In this document: positions 10,325-22,725 of the stretch, piece by piece
How positions within the stretch are numbered: the stretch's first letter is position 1
How the letters are laid out: the number at the start of each line of letters is the position of its first letter
Assembly: GCA_020466095.1 (NCBI GenBank)
Contig: CM035808.1
Location: forward strand, 75,494,110-75,558,109
Direction: 5' to 3'
From: Chlorops oryzae
Taxonomy: Eukaryota; Arthropoda; Insecta; Diptera; Chloropidae
DNA: 64,000 bases
The notes under the pieces: model-generated
The model's database searches: none
What the model was told of the DNA's origin: nothing
Seen by the model: the letters and a program-made list of their open reading frames with translations, nothing else
Program-made: the position numbers and the translations under genes

Positions 10325-11780
10325 GTTGTCACCTTTTTGTTAACACTTATCGTGGTGGCTGCGGGAGATTTACTATCCACTCCAATTACCGACCAAAAGG
10401 GTTTTATCGAAATTCATTTACGTTACACAAACATTGTTTTGGATGCATATACCGTCTTATATATCATTCATCCACAAGAAATCGCAAGTATAGTAAATTC
10501 CGCGGAAAATTTTATTAAAGAAACGGAAATACACAATAAAATTTGGCAAAACTATCAAAATCAAGCTAAAGTATATCATACCGTTCGAGCAGAAGCGCAC
10601 AAAAAGGGGACTGATAAATGCCGTAGGCACAGCCACGAAATGGTTGTTCCGAATTATGGATGACCAAGATAGAGAGGAACTAGAAAGTCACCTCAAAATA
10701 GTGGTAGAGAATAGTCATAACGCAATCAGAGGACTAAATGAACAGATAACAATAAATAACCATTTCAATGAGACCCTAGGGTTTATATAGAAGGCAATAG
10801 ACCAGGATAGAGAATATTGGAATAAAATAGACAGAAAAAATATTATAATGTCAAAGCAGTTAATGTTCAACGAGCAAATGTATAAACTTAAAACTATTGA
10901 AAATAAAATAAACCTTATACAAGATAGTATTGCAGCAGCCAAAAATGGACTTATGTATCCGAGCATCCTAACCACAGACGAAATAGAGAAATTCGAAATT
11001 GATTTTTTCAAATTAAAATTCATGCGTGTCGGAATATTAGCGAACGCACACAATTCAATTATAATAGTGATTAAGGTTCCAAAAACTTTGAGCACAGCTG
11101 AAATCAGTTTAATCACACCAATCTCCAATCAAAAATGTTTCCAAATCATGGCCGAAGATGAAATAAGAGCATCAATCAATGGCACAATTTTCTCATACCA
11201 AGAGAACGGAATTCTAAGAGAACTCAAACGTAGTCGACATTGTACTGTCCAAAACACTTGCAATTTCATTTTTAATAACAAAACATTGGTTCAATATGTT
11301 GACGAAGGGACCTTAATAGTAAAAAATGGGAACAATTTAAAGATACATCAAACGTGCAATGCAGAAAAGCTCTCGGTAGATAATAACGCCCTTATTACCT
11401 TCTCCAATTGCAGTATAACCATAGGAAATGAAAAGTTCTTTAATATGAAGTCAATTATGGAGGAGAAATATTTTTGTGCAGAAAATTCGACATCAAATTT
11501 CAATATTACACCTATCATATTTGAAGATATAGTAGTAAACAGCTTTAAGAACAGATCATTTATAAAAGAACTTCAATTCCACCAGAACATGTTATATGGT
11601 TTTAGCGGAACACTTCTTCTTTTAATTGTAGGAAGCATCATAGTATTCTTTATATTACTAAAAAGAAAATCCGTTAAAGTAGAAATAAAACAAGATATCA
11701 TACCAGAAATAAAAAAGAAAGATAGCATAAGAACAATACATAAACGATACATAGAAAGATCAGACAACTCAGACGTTTAA
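10325..11780 (+). pseudogene. Env-like glycoprotein region, unit 2 (best-preserved copy)
   Basis: The env exon starts after the acceptor CAG at 10322-10324. With the leader donor at 9336 this defines a 989-nt intron holding the whole nested gene, and the leader ATG would stay in frame with a hydrophobic signal segment. The surface-type N-terminal frame runs to 10663. A frame change lies near 10620-10650, close to where the family has its cleavage site and fusion segment. A stop follows near 10788, and a long frame of 310 codons runs from 10848 to 11780. That frame has several N-glycosylation sites (such as NGTI, NCSI), a membrane segment (about 11600-11660) and a basic cytoplasmic tail. The family is insect errantiviruses with F-like envelopes, assigned by layout rather than by search. 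The frame change and the stop are shared by all copies, so it is inactive. Confidence 0.8.
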
Positions 11781-12084
11781 AGCCTGAAACTTTTTGAACC
11801 ACTCATCTCATTGGCTTTATGCAATTTGCAATTATTTTTCCATCCAAAAGCAAAACAAAAAACAAAAAACAAAAAACAAAAACCAAAAAAACGCAAAACG
11901 TAATGTAAGAAGTCATACGACAAAAGACGGAAATGCAAAGAGGTGTCAAATATCCAAATGTGATTTTTCGAGCAAGCAGCAATAGGGGCTCAGTGTTTAA
12001 TTTTTAGTCTTTTATCTTTCTTTCAGGAAAAAGATCAAGCGGAGAGCAGCGAAAAATCAGCAAGTTGGTATACGCACATCTAAC
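11781..12084 (+). other. Spacer between env and Ulp1-like frame, unit 2
   Basis: A-rich non-coding DNA with an (AAAAAC)n-like tract (about 11853-11890), and the conserved pyrimidine tract plus CAG (12025-12027) that may be a second 3' splice site. Confidence 0.5.
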
Positions 12085-12905
12085 ATGTCACATATGTGTT
12101 CGTATAGAATGGGAAAAAGAATTTAATTTTTAAAACATGAAGAATATGAAGAACTTATTAAAGGTAAATGGTTAACAGATATTCATGTCAACGTTTTCCT
12201 AAACTGGATTCTAAGATATCAAAAACTTGAAAAAAGAATCCATATATTTGACTCATTCGCGTACGAAGAACTTAGAGTAGCTAGAAAAGCAAATAATAAG
12301 CAGATATGAGAATTACGAATTAATACGAAAATAAAAAGGGTTGCCATGAAGGCATATGAACACTTCATTTTCCCAATTTGTCAGAGCAATCACTGGATGC
12401 TCGTTATAATAGTAGAGGCAATATATTTGTATTAGACTCCCTGCGACCAAACGATATAGAGGAAATAGGAAAGACAATAAATTTTTTTTAAATTAAAGTA
12501 AGATCCATAATTTTTGGCAATTTCAAAGGCGATTTTAAACTATCTTACCCAAATTGTCCGCAACAAGAGAATCAAGTGGACTGTGGGATTTATATTTTGA
12601 AATTCGCCAATGAATTCTGTGCGACTATAAAAAAAGAAAAACCGTTCAATCCAATAAATTTTGATATGGAAAATGGATCGCTTCAAATAGGTAGAGCGTA
12701 TCTTGGGGCATTGTTAAAAAAATGGGAATGCGAACAAAATTCCATAACAAAATTTGAAAGAGAAACCCTGTTGGGAATATTGAATAAAATGAAGAAGAAT
12801 AAAACTACAAAGAAATCGAAAAAAGAAAAACAAGTAAAATTAAATGGGAAGGTTTTTTACTTATTAATAACTAGACAAAATAAGTTTGAAATAAAATGTT
12901 TATGA
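12085..12905 (+). pseudogene. Ulp1-like cysteine protease pseudogene, unit 2
   Basis: Same architecture as in unit 1: the His region, 'LDSL' Asp region and 'QQENQVDCG' Gln/Cys region are visible, with the Cys box starting the open part at 12576. It shares with unit 1 the early TAA, the TGA after 'NKQ', the frame change after the His box and the TAA in the T-run. It keeps the about 83-nt stretch between the Asp and Cys boxes that units 4 and 7 lack. The C-terminal lysine-rich tail is complete because no MITE is present. Confidence 0.72.
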
Positions 12906-13829
12906 AGAAAATATAATCTTAAATATAACATAAATATAAATTTATATGTCTAAATCCAGTTTTTCAATTAATTAAAACTTTATGCAATAAACAAAACAAA
13001 AAAAAAAAAAACATCAAAAAACAACAATAAAAAAAAACAACAAAAAACAACAACAAAAAAACAACAAAAATTTATATAAAATGTGTACCTTAACTATATA
13101 AATGTTCAAATTTTATGTGGAGAAAAATTTATCTAATCTTAGTTTTTCATTAAATTATATCAATTAAGAAGAAAAAAGAGAAAGATTTTAAAGAAGAAAG
13201 AAATTATAAAAAAAGTAAATTTGCAACCTTCCTCAAAGAGGGAGAAGGGCTCGATTACAACACAAATTTTATTAAAAACCTATTAAATCCCGATCAAAAT
13301 AAAATGTTAATATTAACAAAGATGTAGGACGCAAAACAAAATTGTAAAAGAGAAAATTTGTTAACATTTACATTAACGTCTAAATTACGCAATAAGTTAG
13401 CAATAAGTCATCACCTAGAACTTCAGCCATCAACTGTCAACCGAAGATGATGTTTTACCCCAAACTGCAGATGGCCAGATCAATGCAAAATAAAACAGCA
13501 ACAAATTACAGTTTTGTAATAATGTAACACAGTCTAGTGGTAAGCAGATGCACGTCACTATGCACCAAGCCTTATTAAAACATGAAGTACGAACAGCGAG
13601 AATGTTTACCTCTACCAGCCATCGCCAAGGTGAAATCAGACTTGCGACACAAATAGCTTTCTTCCGATCGCTATGTGCTCCAAACAACTTTCAACAGCAA
13701 CATTAACATGAAAATCATCCAGTAAAATCTCAACCGCCACAATTTAATCAAACTGATGCATGACAAGAAGCATTCTGTTCGGAGTTTTCTAACGTCGCCT
13801 TGTGGCAACTTTCTTCAAAGGGGGAGGGA
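12906..13829 (+). other. Unit 2 3' region with polypurine tract
   Basis: No intact gene. It holds A/C-rich runs (about 12985-13075), the degraded plus-strand frame seen in the other units (about 13415-13825) and the purine tract ending at 13829. Confidence 0.5.
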
Positions 13830-14682
13830 TGTTGTGAGTCTCTCCCAAACTCACATGTGGTCACCTTAAACGGAAAACAAAAGGCAGTGACCTGCATTCA
13901 TGAATTTCTACTTCAAGGTGATTCCATGCTACTGAAAAGCAGAGGCTAGCGAAAACCGCTGACAGAGACAGTTTGGCTACTACAACAACAACACTAGCAC
14001 GAGCATAACATAAGCATATGCGCAACCCGATAGCTGGTAATTACAAGAGCATTAAGCACAAACACGGTGCATGCATTTGCAGGGCGACAGCTAGCAACAA
14101 CAATTCAGGCACCGTATATGCACGATTGTCTAATCTCAGCACTGGCACAGCGAATGCACAATTGCAATCCGATCGCTGGCAACAACAATAACAACTACAA
14201 AAGAAGCAATAGGAACCTCGGAATAGCTTCATGTAGCAACAACAACAATATGGCAATGTTGGTACAATTGCGGGTGAAGGTCGTGGTCAAGCTTATGCAA
14301 TGTGTTCGGGAAGAATCCACAACGATCGCGGACAGTGGGAATCTCCAATATTGCAAGATCAGCAATATTGACCTATATAAACGAAGCTTCGACAACTGGA
14401 AGAGGACTTCTTCTGTGAGCGTACTCACCCACGGGCCACAACGTCGGAAGCATAGGGCAGTTTCAAGTTAGGATATAGTAATTCTGTTTAGACCTAAGGA
14501 TTCAAAACATTAAATGAAAGGATTAAACCTTAGGTACAATCTTTTATTTAAAAGGAAATATAGGGACTATTATACGCTCGACACTGTCTGAGCGCTTGGT
14601 TCCCTATATCTCAGCATTGGAATGAAGGAACGTTTATACGCTCGATCCCGTCTGAGCGCTTCGCTTCCTTTAGATTCCAACA
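13830..14682 (+). mobile_element. LTR-3 (853 bp, full length)
   Basis: Ends and length are the same as LTR-2. The TATA box is at 14374-14380. It belongs to the second LTR variant group with LTR-4 and LTR-7 (ACTGTCTGAGCGCTTGG, and TTGACCTATATAA instead of TTCCCTATATAA). Confidence 0.93.
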
Positions 14683-15345
14683 TTTTTTGGCGCAGCCGGT
14701 ATTCGACTGACTTTCAGTTGGATGAGAACTCAGTTTCCTCAAAACTTTGAATAAAATTATATTGATCGCTATGCAGCTTGGCGCATTTTGCTAAGTTGGA
14801 ATTGTGTTAATTTTAATTAGCGACTAGTTGCTACCACAGGGCAAAAAAGCTTATTATGCTGCATGCGAGATTGTAATTTTTGAGCAAAGATTATATTGTC
14901 AAGGATATCTTGCCAATATATCTGGGCAAAAAAGCTTACAAGAGATATTGAAGACATAATTTAATATTCAAAGTGTACCTACATGAACGGCTATAAACGA
15001 GTTTCGCCTGAAATTGGAATTGTGTCAATTTTAATAAGCGACTAGTTGCTACCAAAAACAGCCGATCAATTCATTAGCACAATTGTATGGTAAAACACAG
15101 GTCAATATTTTTTAACGCAAGTAAATATTTTTTTTTTTTGAATCCTGGCGTCTGGGCAGAAGTATTGAAATAATATTTGTTTTACGAGAATCAACAGTAG
15201 CAGATACCAAGGACAAGAAATTTAAATCAACGATTATACCAAGCAATGTGGCGCAGAATAAATAAAATTAAAATGTTTTACAAAAGTTCCCAGGAAATCA
15301 ACACATTCAACATTCCAGAAGCAAAGAATAAATAAAACGAAAATG
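14683..15345 (+). promoter_or_regulatory. Primer-binding site and leader, unit 3
   Basis: The primer site follows the LTR by 5 bp. The leader ends with ATG (15343-15345) directly before GTAAGTAA. It lacks a 12-nt repeat copy (ATCAATCAACAC-type) that is present in the other leaders near this end. Confidence 0.7.
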
Positions 15346-15456
15346 GTAAGTAAACATTTTTATTCGATTTAATTGCTCGGAGTCCTGTCTGATAGAACAA
15401 TCCTTATTAATCAATTTTAGTGATATATTCATAAAGAAAAAGAAATTAAAACCAAA

Positions 15457-16167
15457 TCACGGGATCGGTCCCGAGCTCGGCGACACATCCTTCCGACCTG
15501 GTCCGCAGCGGAAGGGGGTTGGAGAATGTGGTATATGGGCGGCCGTGATCCAGGCTATTATACCAAGGGCCGTGTCGAAAACGTGATAAGTCGTCCATCC
15601 GAGGGGCCAGAACGCCTCGAACGCTATAAGATTAGCATTCATCCGAAAGGACTGGTTGTAATCGCAATATGCCGCATACCCCGCCAAGTCGTGTAGCCTA
15701 TGGGCATGCCGAGAATCGCAGATTAACCGCCTGCGCCTCTGGTAGTCCACCCTCAAGCATATTTCCATCACACTGGCCAGAGTCAGATGAAGTCCTGCAC
15801 GGACCCCCGGGAATGTGTAATGGGCGCCTAGGTGCCATTCCAGGCAGTCATCTGTGCGGGGATTGTCCAAAAGGTGGTATTCTCGGCACATGATCGCCCA
15901 TCGGCGGCACCTACCACCAAACGCCACACAAGGGGGACAAAAGGAGTGGCACCTCCGCCAACAGCGTCGATTTCGGATCCGGGGTGAAAGCGCAGGCCAA
16001 CCGTAGTAATCGTTCAAGACGGCCACCACCGTAAGAATTCCATCCCAAATCTAAAAATAAAAAATTAGAAGAAAAAAAAAACAAATTTATTAATGAATAG
16101 TGATCAGGAATCAATGATAGAATATAAAGTTACTTACAAAAGTGAGTCCGATAAGCGCGGAGAACAT
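15457..16167 (-). CDS. Nested opposite-strand gene, unit 3 (frame intact, promoter interrupted)
   Basis: Exon 1 is 16138-16167, the intron 16051-16137 and exon 2 15457-16050. Splice sites match unit 2 and the frame is open throughout. Coding differences from unit 2 are few (for example Met to Val in the Cys-rich part and Tyr to His in the middle). A Helitron has inserted at 16225/16226, inside the TATA box of this copy, and pushes anything upstream 2 kb away. Function unknown. Confidence 0.62.
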
Positions 16168-16435
16168 GTTTTCCAAATTCGATGACTTAATGTGTATGAG
16201 ACATAAGCACTCCAAACAAAGTTTATCTATATATATAAAATAATGTGGCGAAATGTGTTTGTGTTGAACTTTCTCGGCACTGGCTGAACCGATTTGCATG
16301 CAGTTTTTTTTGTTTGAAAGGTGAAGTCTGCCTGAATGTTTTAAGCTATATGCAACATTGGTGCGTGTGCGACATTGGTGCGCGTGCGACATTGGTGCGT
16401 GTGTCGTGAGATATCAGCATTTTTGTGAGTTAAAA

Positions 16436-16952
16436 GAATTGATAGATAGAAAGATTGATAGATTGATTGATTGACAGATTGATAGATTGATTGATTGATA
16501 TATTAAAAGATTGACAGATTGGTAGGTTGATAGATTGAAAGATTGATAAATTAACAGATTGACAGAATGATAGATTGATTGATAAATATATTGAAAGATT
16601 GATAGATTGAGAAATTGATAGATTGACTGATTGACAGATTGATAGATTGAAAGATTGATAGATCGATAGATTGAAAGATTGATAGATTGACATATTGATA
16701 GGTTGATAGATTGGAAAATTGATAAATTGACAGATTGACAGATTGATAGATTGATAGGATGACAGATTGATAGATTTATGGATAAATATATTGAAATATT
16801 GATAGATTGACAGATTGATACAATGTCAGATTTATAGATTGATGGATAGATGTATTGAAATATTGATTGATTGACAGACTGATAGGTTGAAAGATTGATG
16901 ATAGAAGGATAGATAGATGGATAGATGAATAGAGAGATGGATAGATAGATAA
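16436..16952 (+). repeat. GATT/GATA/GACA simple-repeat tract
   Basis: About 515 bp of imperfect tetranucleotide units (GATTGATAGATTGACA-like). The long frame on the opposite strand here is only translated repeat. A much shorter version (GATA and GATG units) recurs near the 3' end of both Helitrons (17775-17810 and 32235-32290). Confidence 0.9.
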
Positions 16953-17026
16953 CACCTATTCCCTAAATTAGATGGGGGAATAATTTTACCGAGATTGCAC
17001 TGCAGCCGGTATCTAGGTTATTTAAA

Positions 17027-17790
17027 ATGAAAGGGCAGCAAAGCAGGCTTTTCGGTGGTGCTGTACTGCTGCTGTCCTGTGATTTTAGACAGACATTGGC
17101 CGTTATTCCCCGCGCTACATATGCGGATGAAATCAACGCGTGTACAAAACAATCACATCTATGGCGAAATGTCAGTACATTATGTTTTAACACAAATATA
17201 CGTGTTCAACTGCAAAACGATCCATTGGAACTATCATTCTCCGAGCAATTGCTCAACATTGGAAATGGAACAATACCATTGCATGGGGACACACGATGCA
17301 TCAAATTGCCAGGAAATTTCTGCAACATGGTAAATGCGAAAAATGCTTTGATTGAAAGCATATTTCCAGATTTAAAAGCTAATTATCTTAATCATGCGTG
17401 GCTTCGTGAACGAGCTATTTTAGCTGCAAAAAATATCGATGTTGACGCTATTAACTTTAAAATACAACAGTCATTGCCCGGCAATGAGATATCAATCGAC
17501 GCTGTTACCAATCCTGACGAAGCAGTAAACTATCCTGTTGAATTTTTGAATTCGCTGGATTTACCAGGAATGCCACCACATAACTTACGATTAACACTGG
17601 TTCACCTATCATTTTGCTTCGGAATTTAAATGCACCTAAGCTATGCAACGGTACACGATTAGTCATAACAAAACTAATGGGCAATGTTCTTCAAGCTACA
17701 ACTTTGAACGGAAAATTTGAAGATCGTCTTCCGATGGCACGCTGTCAAAGTAGCCGTTTGTTTACTTTTTGTGCGGTGGATAGATGGATA
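17027..17790 (+). pseudogene. Helitron helicase C-terminal fragment
   Basis: The frame opens with 'GGAVLLLSCDFRQTL', a Pif1-type helicase motif, and continues through the conserved C-terminal helicase block ('FLNSLDLPGMPPHNLRL'). A short deletion near 17595 shifts the frame, and the rest ('LRNLNAPKLCNGTRLVITK') continues in another frame to about 17790. The N-terminal Rep nuclease and helicase motif I are absent, so this copy could move only with help from a full element. The matching fragment in Helitron-2 is in one frame. Confidence 0.85.
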
Positions 17791-18401
17791 GTTAGATGGA
17801 TAGATGGATAACAGCTATTCCCCAAATTAGATAGGGGAATAATTTTACCACTGCAGTCGGTATCTAGGTTATTTAAAATGAAAAAGCAGCAAAGTAGGCT
17901 TGGGCAAAAAATACGAATTCACCAAGCTATTTAAAATTTTAATGTAACAAACTTTCAAATCATAAAAAAAAATTTATTTTTATTTAAATCAGGAGTAAGC
18001 GCATTTCAGTGAATATTAAGTCTATTATATTCACAGTTAAGTACATAAAACAATGCCACGTTTCCGTGGGAGAGGAGGAATTATTGGTCGATAGTAGTTT
18101 AAGTAATAATTTATAGCATAATGTTTAAATTTCACACAAAGAATGAATAAAAACCTAGAGTATTTAAAAACATACTACTTTACCACTTTTACTACTTTTG
18201 CCCAATATCAACCTGTAGCGGGAGAGGAAACGAGCGCGGGTCATACGAAGCTGGCGCGAAGGCTCGCGGAGCGAGCCTTGGTGCCAGCTAGTATAGCATA
18301 AAAACACCTACTCAGCAAAAGATTTTTGTACCATCAACTATTTTGACCGTGAGACCGGAAATGTATCTAAAGTCTTCTCTTTTTTTTCCTTCGTGTTTCA
18401 G

Positions 18402-19841
18402 GTTCTCACCTTTTTGTTAACACTTATCGTGGTGGCCACGGGAGATTTACTATCCACTCCAATTACCGACCAAAAGGGTTTTATCGAAATTAATTTACGT
18501 TACACAAACATTATTTCGGATGCATATACCGTCTTACATATCATTCATCCACAAGAAATCGCAAGTATAGTAAATTCCGCGGAAAATTTTATTAAAGAAA
18601 CGGAAATACACAATAAAATTTGGCAAAACTATCAAAATCAAGCTAAAGTATATCATACCGTTCGAGCAGAAGCGCACAAAAAGGGGACTGATAAATGCCG
18701 TAGGCACAGCTACAAAATGGTTGTTCCGAATTATGGATGACCAAGATAGAGAGGAACTAGAAAGTCACCTCAAAACAGTGGTAGAGAATAGTCATAACGC
18801 AATCAGAGGACTAAATGAACAGATAACAATAAATAACCATTTCAATGAGACCCTAGGGATTATATAGAAGGCAATAGACCAGGATAGAGAATATTGGAAT
18901 AAAATAGACAGAAAAAATATTATAATGTCAAAGCAGTTAATGTTCAACGAGCAAATGTATAAACTTAAAACTATTGAAAATAAAATAAACCTTATACAAG
19001 ATAAAATGGACTTATGTATCCGAGCATCCTAACCACAGACGAAATAGAGAAATTCGAAATTGATTTTTTCAAATTAAAATTCATGCGTGTCGGAATATTA
19101 GCGAACGCACACAATTCAATTATAATAGTGATTAAGGTTCCAAAAACTTTGAGCACAGCTGAAATCAGTTTAATCACACCAATCTCCAATCAAAAATGTT
19201 TCCAAATCATGGCCGAAGATGAAATATAAGCATCAATCAATGGCACAATTTTCTCATACCAAGAGAACGGAATTCTAAGAGAACTCAAACGTAGTCGACA
19301 TTGTACTGTCCAAAACACTTGCAATTTCATTTTTAATAACAAAACATTGGTTCAATATGTTGACGAAGGGACCTTAATAGTAAAAAATGGGAACAATTTA
19401 AAGATACATCAAACGTGCAATGCAGAAAAGCTCTCGGTAGATAATAACGCCCTTATTACCTTCTCCAATTGCAGTATAACCATAGGAAATGAAAAGTTCT
19501 TTAATATGAAGTCAATTATGGAGGAGAAATATTTTTGTGCAGAAAATTCGACATCAAATTTCAATATTACACCTATCATATTTGAAGATATAGTAGTAAA
19601 CAGCTTTAAGAACAGATCATTTATAAAAGAACTTCAATTCCACCAGAACATGTTATATGGTTTTAGCGGAACACTTCTTATTTTCATTGTAGGAAGCATC
19701 ATAGTATTCTTTATATTACTAAAAAGAAAATCCGTTAAAGTATAAATAAAACAAGATATCATACAAGAAATAAAAAAGAAAGATAGCATAAGAACAATAC
19801 ATAAACGATACAAAGAAAGATCAGACAACTCAGACGTTTAA
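18402..19841 (+). pseudogene. Env-like glycoprotein remnant, unit 3
   Basis: It starts after the acceptor CAG at 18399-18401. Because of the Helitron, the env intron is now about 3.06 kb. It shares with unit 1 a 16-nt deletion (near 19003) and the TAA near 19227, which places units 1 and 3 together. It has its own extra stop (19743-19745) in the cytoplasmic tail. The membrane segment is present. Confidence 0.78.
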
Positions 19842-20141
19842 AGCCTGAAACTTTTTGAACCACTCATCTCATTGGCTTTATGCAATTTGCAATTATTTTT
19901 CCATCCAAAAGCAAAACAAAAAACAAAAAACAAAAACAAAAAAAAAAACGCAAAACGTAATGTAAGAAGTCATACGACAAACGACGGAAATGCAAAGAGG
20001 TGTCAAATATCCAAATGTGATTTTTCGAGCAAGCAGCAATAGGGGCTCAGTGTTTAATTTTTAGTCTTTTATCTTTCTTTCAGGAAAAAGATCAAGCGGA
20101 GAGCAGCGAAAAATCAGCAAGTTGGTATACGCACATCTAAC

Positions 20142-20962
20142 ATGTCACATATGTGTTCGTATAGAATGGGAAAAAGAATTTAATTTTTAAAACATGAAGA
20201 ATATGAAGAACTTATTAAAGGTAAATGGTTAACAGATATTCATGTCAACGTTTTCCTAAACTGGATTCTAAGATATCAAAAACTTGAAAAAAGAATCCAT
20301 ATATTTGACTCATTCGCGTACAAAGAACTTAGAATAGCTAGAAAAGCAAATAATAAGCAGATATGAGAATTACGAATTAATACGAAAATAAAAAGGGTTG
20401 CCATGAAGGCATATGAACACTTCATTTTCCCAATTTGTCAGAGCAATCACTGGATGCTCGTTATAATAGTAGAGGCAATATATTTGTATTAGACTCCCTG
20501 CGACCAAACGATATAGAGGAAATAGGAAAGACAATAAATTTTTTTTAAATTAAAGTAAGATCCATAATTTTTGGCAATTACAAAGGCGATTTTAAACTAT
20601 CTTACCCAAATTGTCCGCAACAAGAGAATCAAGTGGACTGTGGGATTTATATTTTGAAATTCGCCAATGAATTCTGTGCGACTATAAAAAAAGAAAAACC
20701 GTTCAATCCAATAAATTTTGATATGGAAAATGGATCGCTTCAAATAGGTAGAGCGTATCTTGGGGCATTGTTAAAAAAATGGGAATGCGAACAAAATTCC
20801 ATAACAAAATTTGAAAGAGAAACCCTGTTGGGAATATTGAATAAAATGAAGAAGAATAAAACTACAAAGAAAACGAAAAAAGAAAAACAAGTAAAATTAA
20901 ATGGGAAGGTTTTTTACTTATTAATAACTAGACAAAATAAGTTTGAAATAAAATGTTTATGA
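20142..20962 (+). pseudogene. Ulp1-like cysteine protease pseudogene, unit 3
   Basis: Same lesions as in units 1 and 2, with the Cys box and C-terminal tail open from 20633 to 20962. It keeps the Asp-Cys spacer. Confidence 0.7.
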
Positions 20963-21872
20963 AGAAAATATAATCTTAAATATAACATAAATATAAATTT
21001 ATATGTCTAAATCCAGTTTTTCAATTAATTAAAACTTTATGCAATAAACAAAACAAAAAAAAAAAAACAACAAAAACAACAATAAAAAAAACAACAAAAA
21101 AACAACAAAAATTTATATAAAATGTGTACCTTAACTATAAAAATGTTCAAATTTTATGTGGAGAAAAATTTATCTAATCTTAGTTTTTCATTAAATTATA
21201 TCAATTAAGAAGAAAAAAGAGAGAGATTTTAAAGAAGAAAGAAATTATAAAAAAAAAGTAAATTTGCAACCTTCCTCAAAGAGGGAGAAGGGCTCGATTA
21301 CAACACAAATTTTATTAAAAACCTATTAAATCCCGATCAAAATAAAATGTTAATATTAACAAAGATGTAGGACGCAAAACAAAATTGTAAAAGAGAAAAT
21401 TTGTTAACATTTACATTAACGTCTAAATTACGCAATAAGTTAGCAATAAGTCATCACCTAGAACTTCAGCCCTCAACTGTCAACCGAAGATGATGTTTTA
21501 CCCCAAACTGCAGATGGCCAGATCAATTCAAAATAAAACAGCAACAAATTACAGTTTTGTAATAATGTAACACAGTCTAGTGGTAAGCAGATGCACGTCA
21601 CTATGCACCAAGCCTTATTAAAACATGAAGTACAAACAGCGAGAATGTTTACCTCTACCAGCCATCGCCAAGGTGAAATCAGACTTGCGACACAAATAGC
21701 TTTCTTCCGATCGCTATGTGCTCCAAACAACTTTCAACAGCAACATTAACATGAAAATCATCCAGTAAAATCTCAACCGCCACAATTTAATCAAACTGAT
21801 GCATGACAAGAAGCATTCTGTTCGGAGTTTTCTAACGTCGCCTTGTGGCAACTTTCTTCAAAGGGGGAGGGA
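20963..21872 (+). other. Unit 3 3' region with polypurine tract
   Basis: No intact gene. It holds A/C-rich runs, the degraded plus-strand frame and the purine tract AAAGGGGGAGGGA just before the LTR. Confidence 0.5.
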
Positions 21873-22725
21873 TGTTGTGAGTCTCTCCCAAACTCACATG
21901 TGGTCACCTTAAACGGAAAACAAAAGGCAGTGACCTGCATTCATGAATTTCTACTTCAAGGTCATTCCATGCTACTGAAAAGCAGAGGCTAGCGAAAACC
22001 GCTGACAGAGACAGTTTGGCTACTACAACAACAACACTAGCACGAGCATAACATAAGCATATGCGCAACCCGATAGCTGGTAATTACAAGAGCATTAAGC
22101 ACAAACACGGTGCATGCATTTGCAGGGCGACAGCTAGCAACAACAATACAGGCACCGTATATGCACGATTGTCTAATCTCAGCACTGGCACAGCGAATGC
22201 ACAATTGCAATCCGATCGCTGGCAACAACAATAACAACTACAAAAGAAGCAATAGGAACCTCGGAATAGCTTCATGTAGCAACAACAACAATATGGCAAT
22301 GTTGGTACAATTGCGGGTGAAGGTCGTGGTCAAGCTTATGCAATGTGTTCGGGAAGAATCCACAACGATCGCGGACAGTGGGAATCTCCAATATTGCAAG
22401 ATCAGCAATATTGACCTATATAAACGAAGCTTCGACAACTGGAAGAGGACTTCTTCTGTGAGCGTACTCACCCACGGGCCACAACGTCGGAAGCATAGGG
22501 CAGTTTCAAGTTAGGATATAGTAATTGTGTTTAGACCTAAGGATTCAAAACATTAAATGAAAGGATTAAACCTTAGGTACAATCTTTTATTTAAAAGGAA
22601 ATATAGGGACTATTATACGCTCGACACTGTCTGAGCGCTTGGTTCCCTATATCTCAGCATTGGAATGAAGGAACGTTTATACGCTCGACCCCGTCTGAGC
22701 GCTTCGCTTCCTTTAGATTCCAACA
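21873..22725 (+). mobile_element. LTR-4 (853 bp, full length)
   Basis: TGTTG and CAACA ends, 853 bp, variant group of LTR-3 and LTR-7. The primer site that follows carries one change (TGGTGCAG instead of TGGCGCAG), which could weaken priming. Confidence 0.93.

Larger units (their letters stand above)
16226..18291 (+). mobile_element. Helitron-1 (2066 bp, non-autonomous)
   Basis: It begins TCTATATATATA and ends CTAG, with a GC-rich hairpin (AAGGCTCGC and GCGAGCCTT) about 11 bp before the end. It sits between A and T: removing 16226-18291 restores the sequence of the other units without any duplication. TC start, CTRR end, 3' hairpin and A|T target are the Helitron hallmarks. The 5' half is mainly a GATA/GATT repeat and the 3' half carries a helicase fragment. 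The Rep part is missing. Confidence 0.92.

Noticed and set aside
10132..10518. 128-codon plus-strand frame starting before the env acceptor
   Set aside because: It overlaps exon 1 and promoter of the nested minus-strand gene and reads env in a wrong frame.
16430..16693. 87-codon frame of Ser-Ile-Asn-Gln repeats
   Set aside because: Translation of the GATT/GATA simple repeat.
16436..16952. Possible CRISPR-like regular repeat
   Set aside because: Tetranucleotide microsatellite without spacers, in a eukaryotic transposon.
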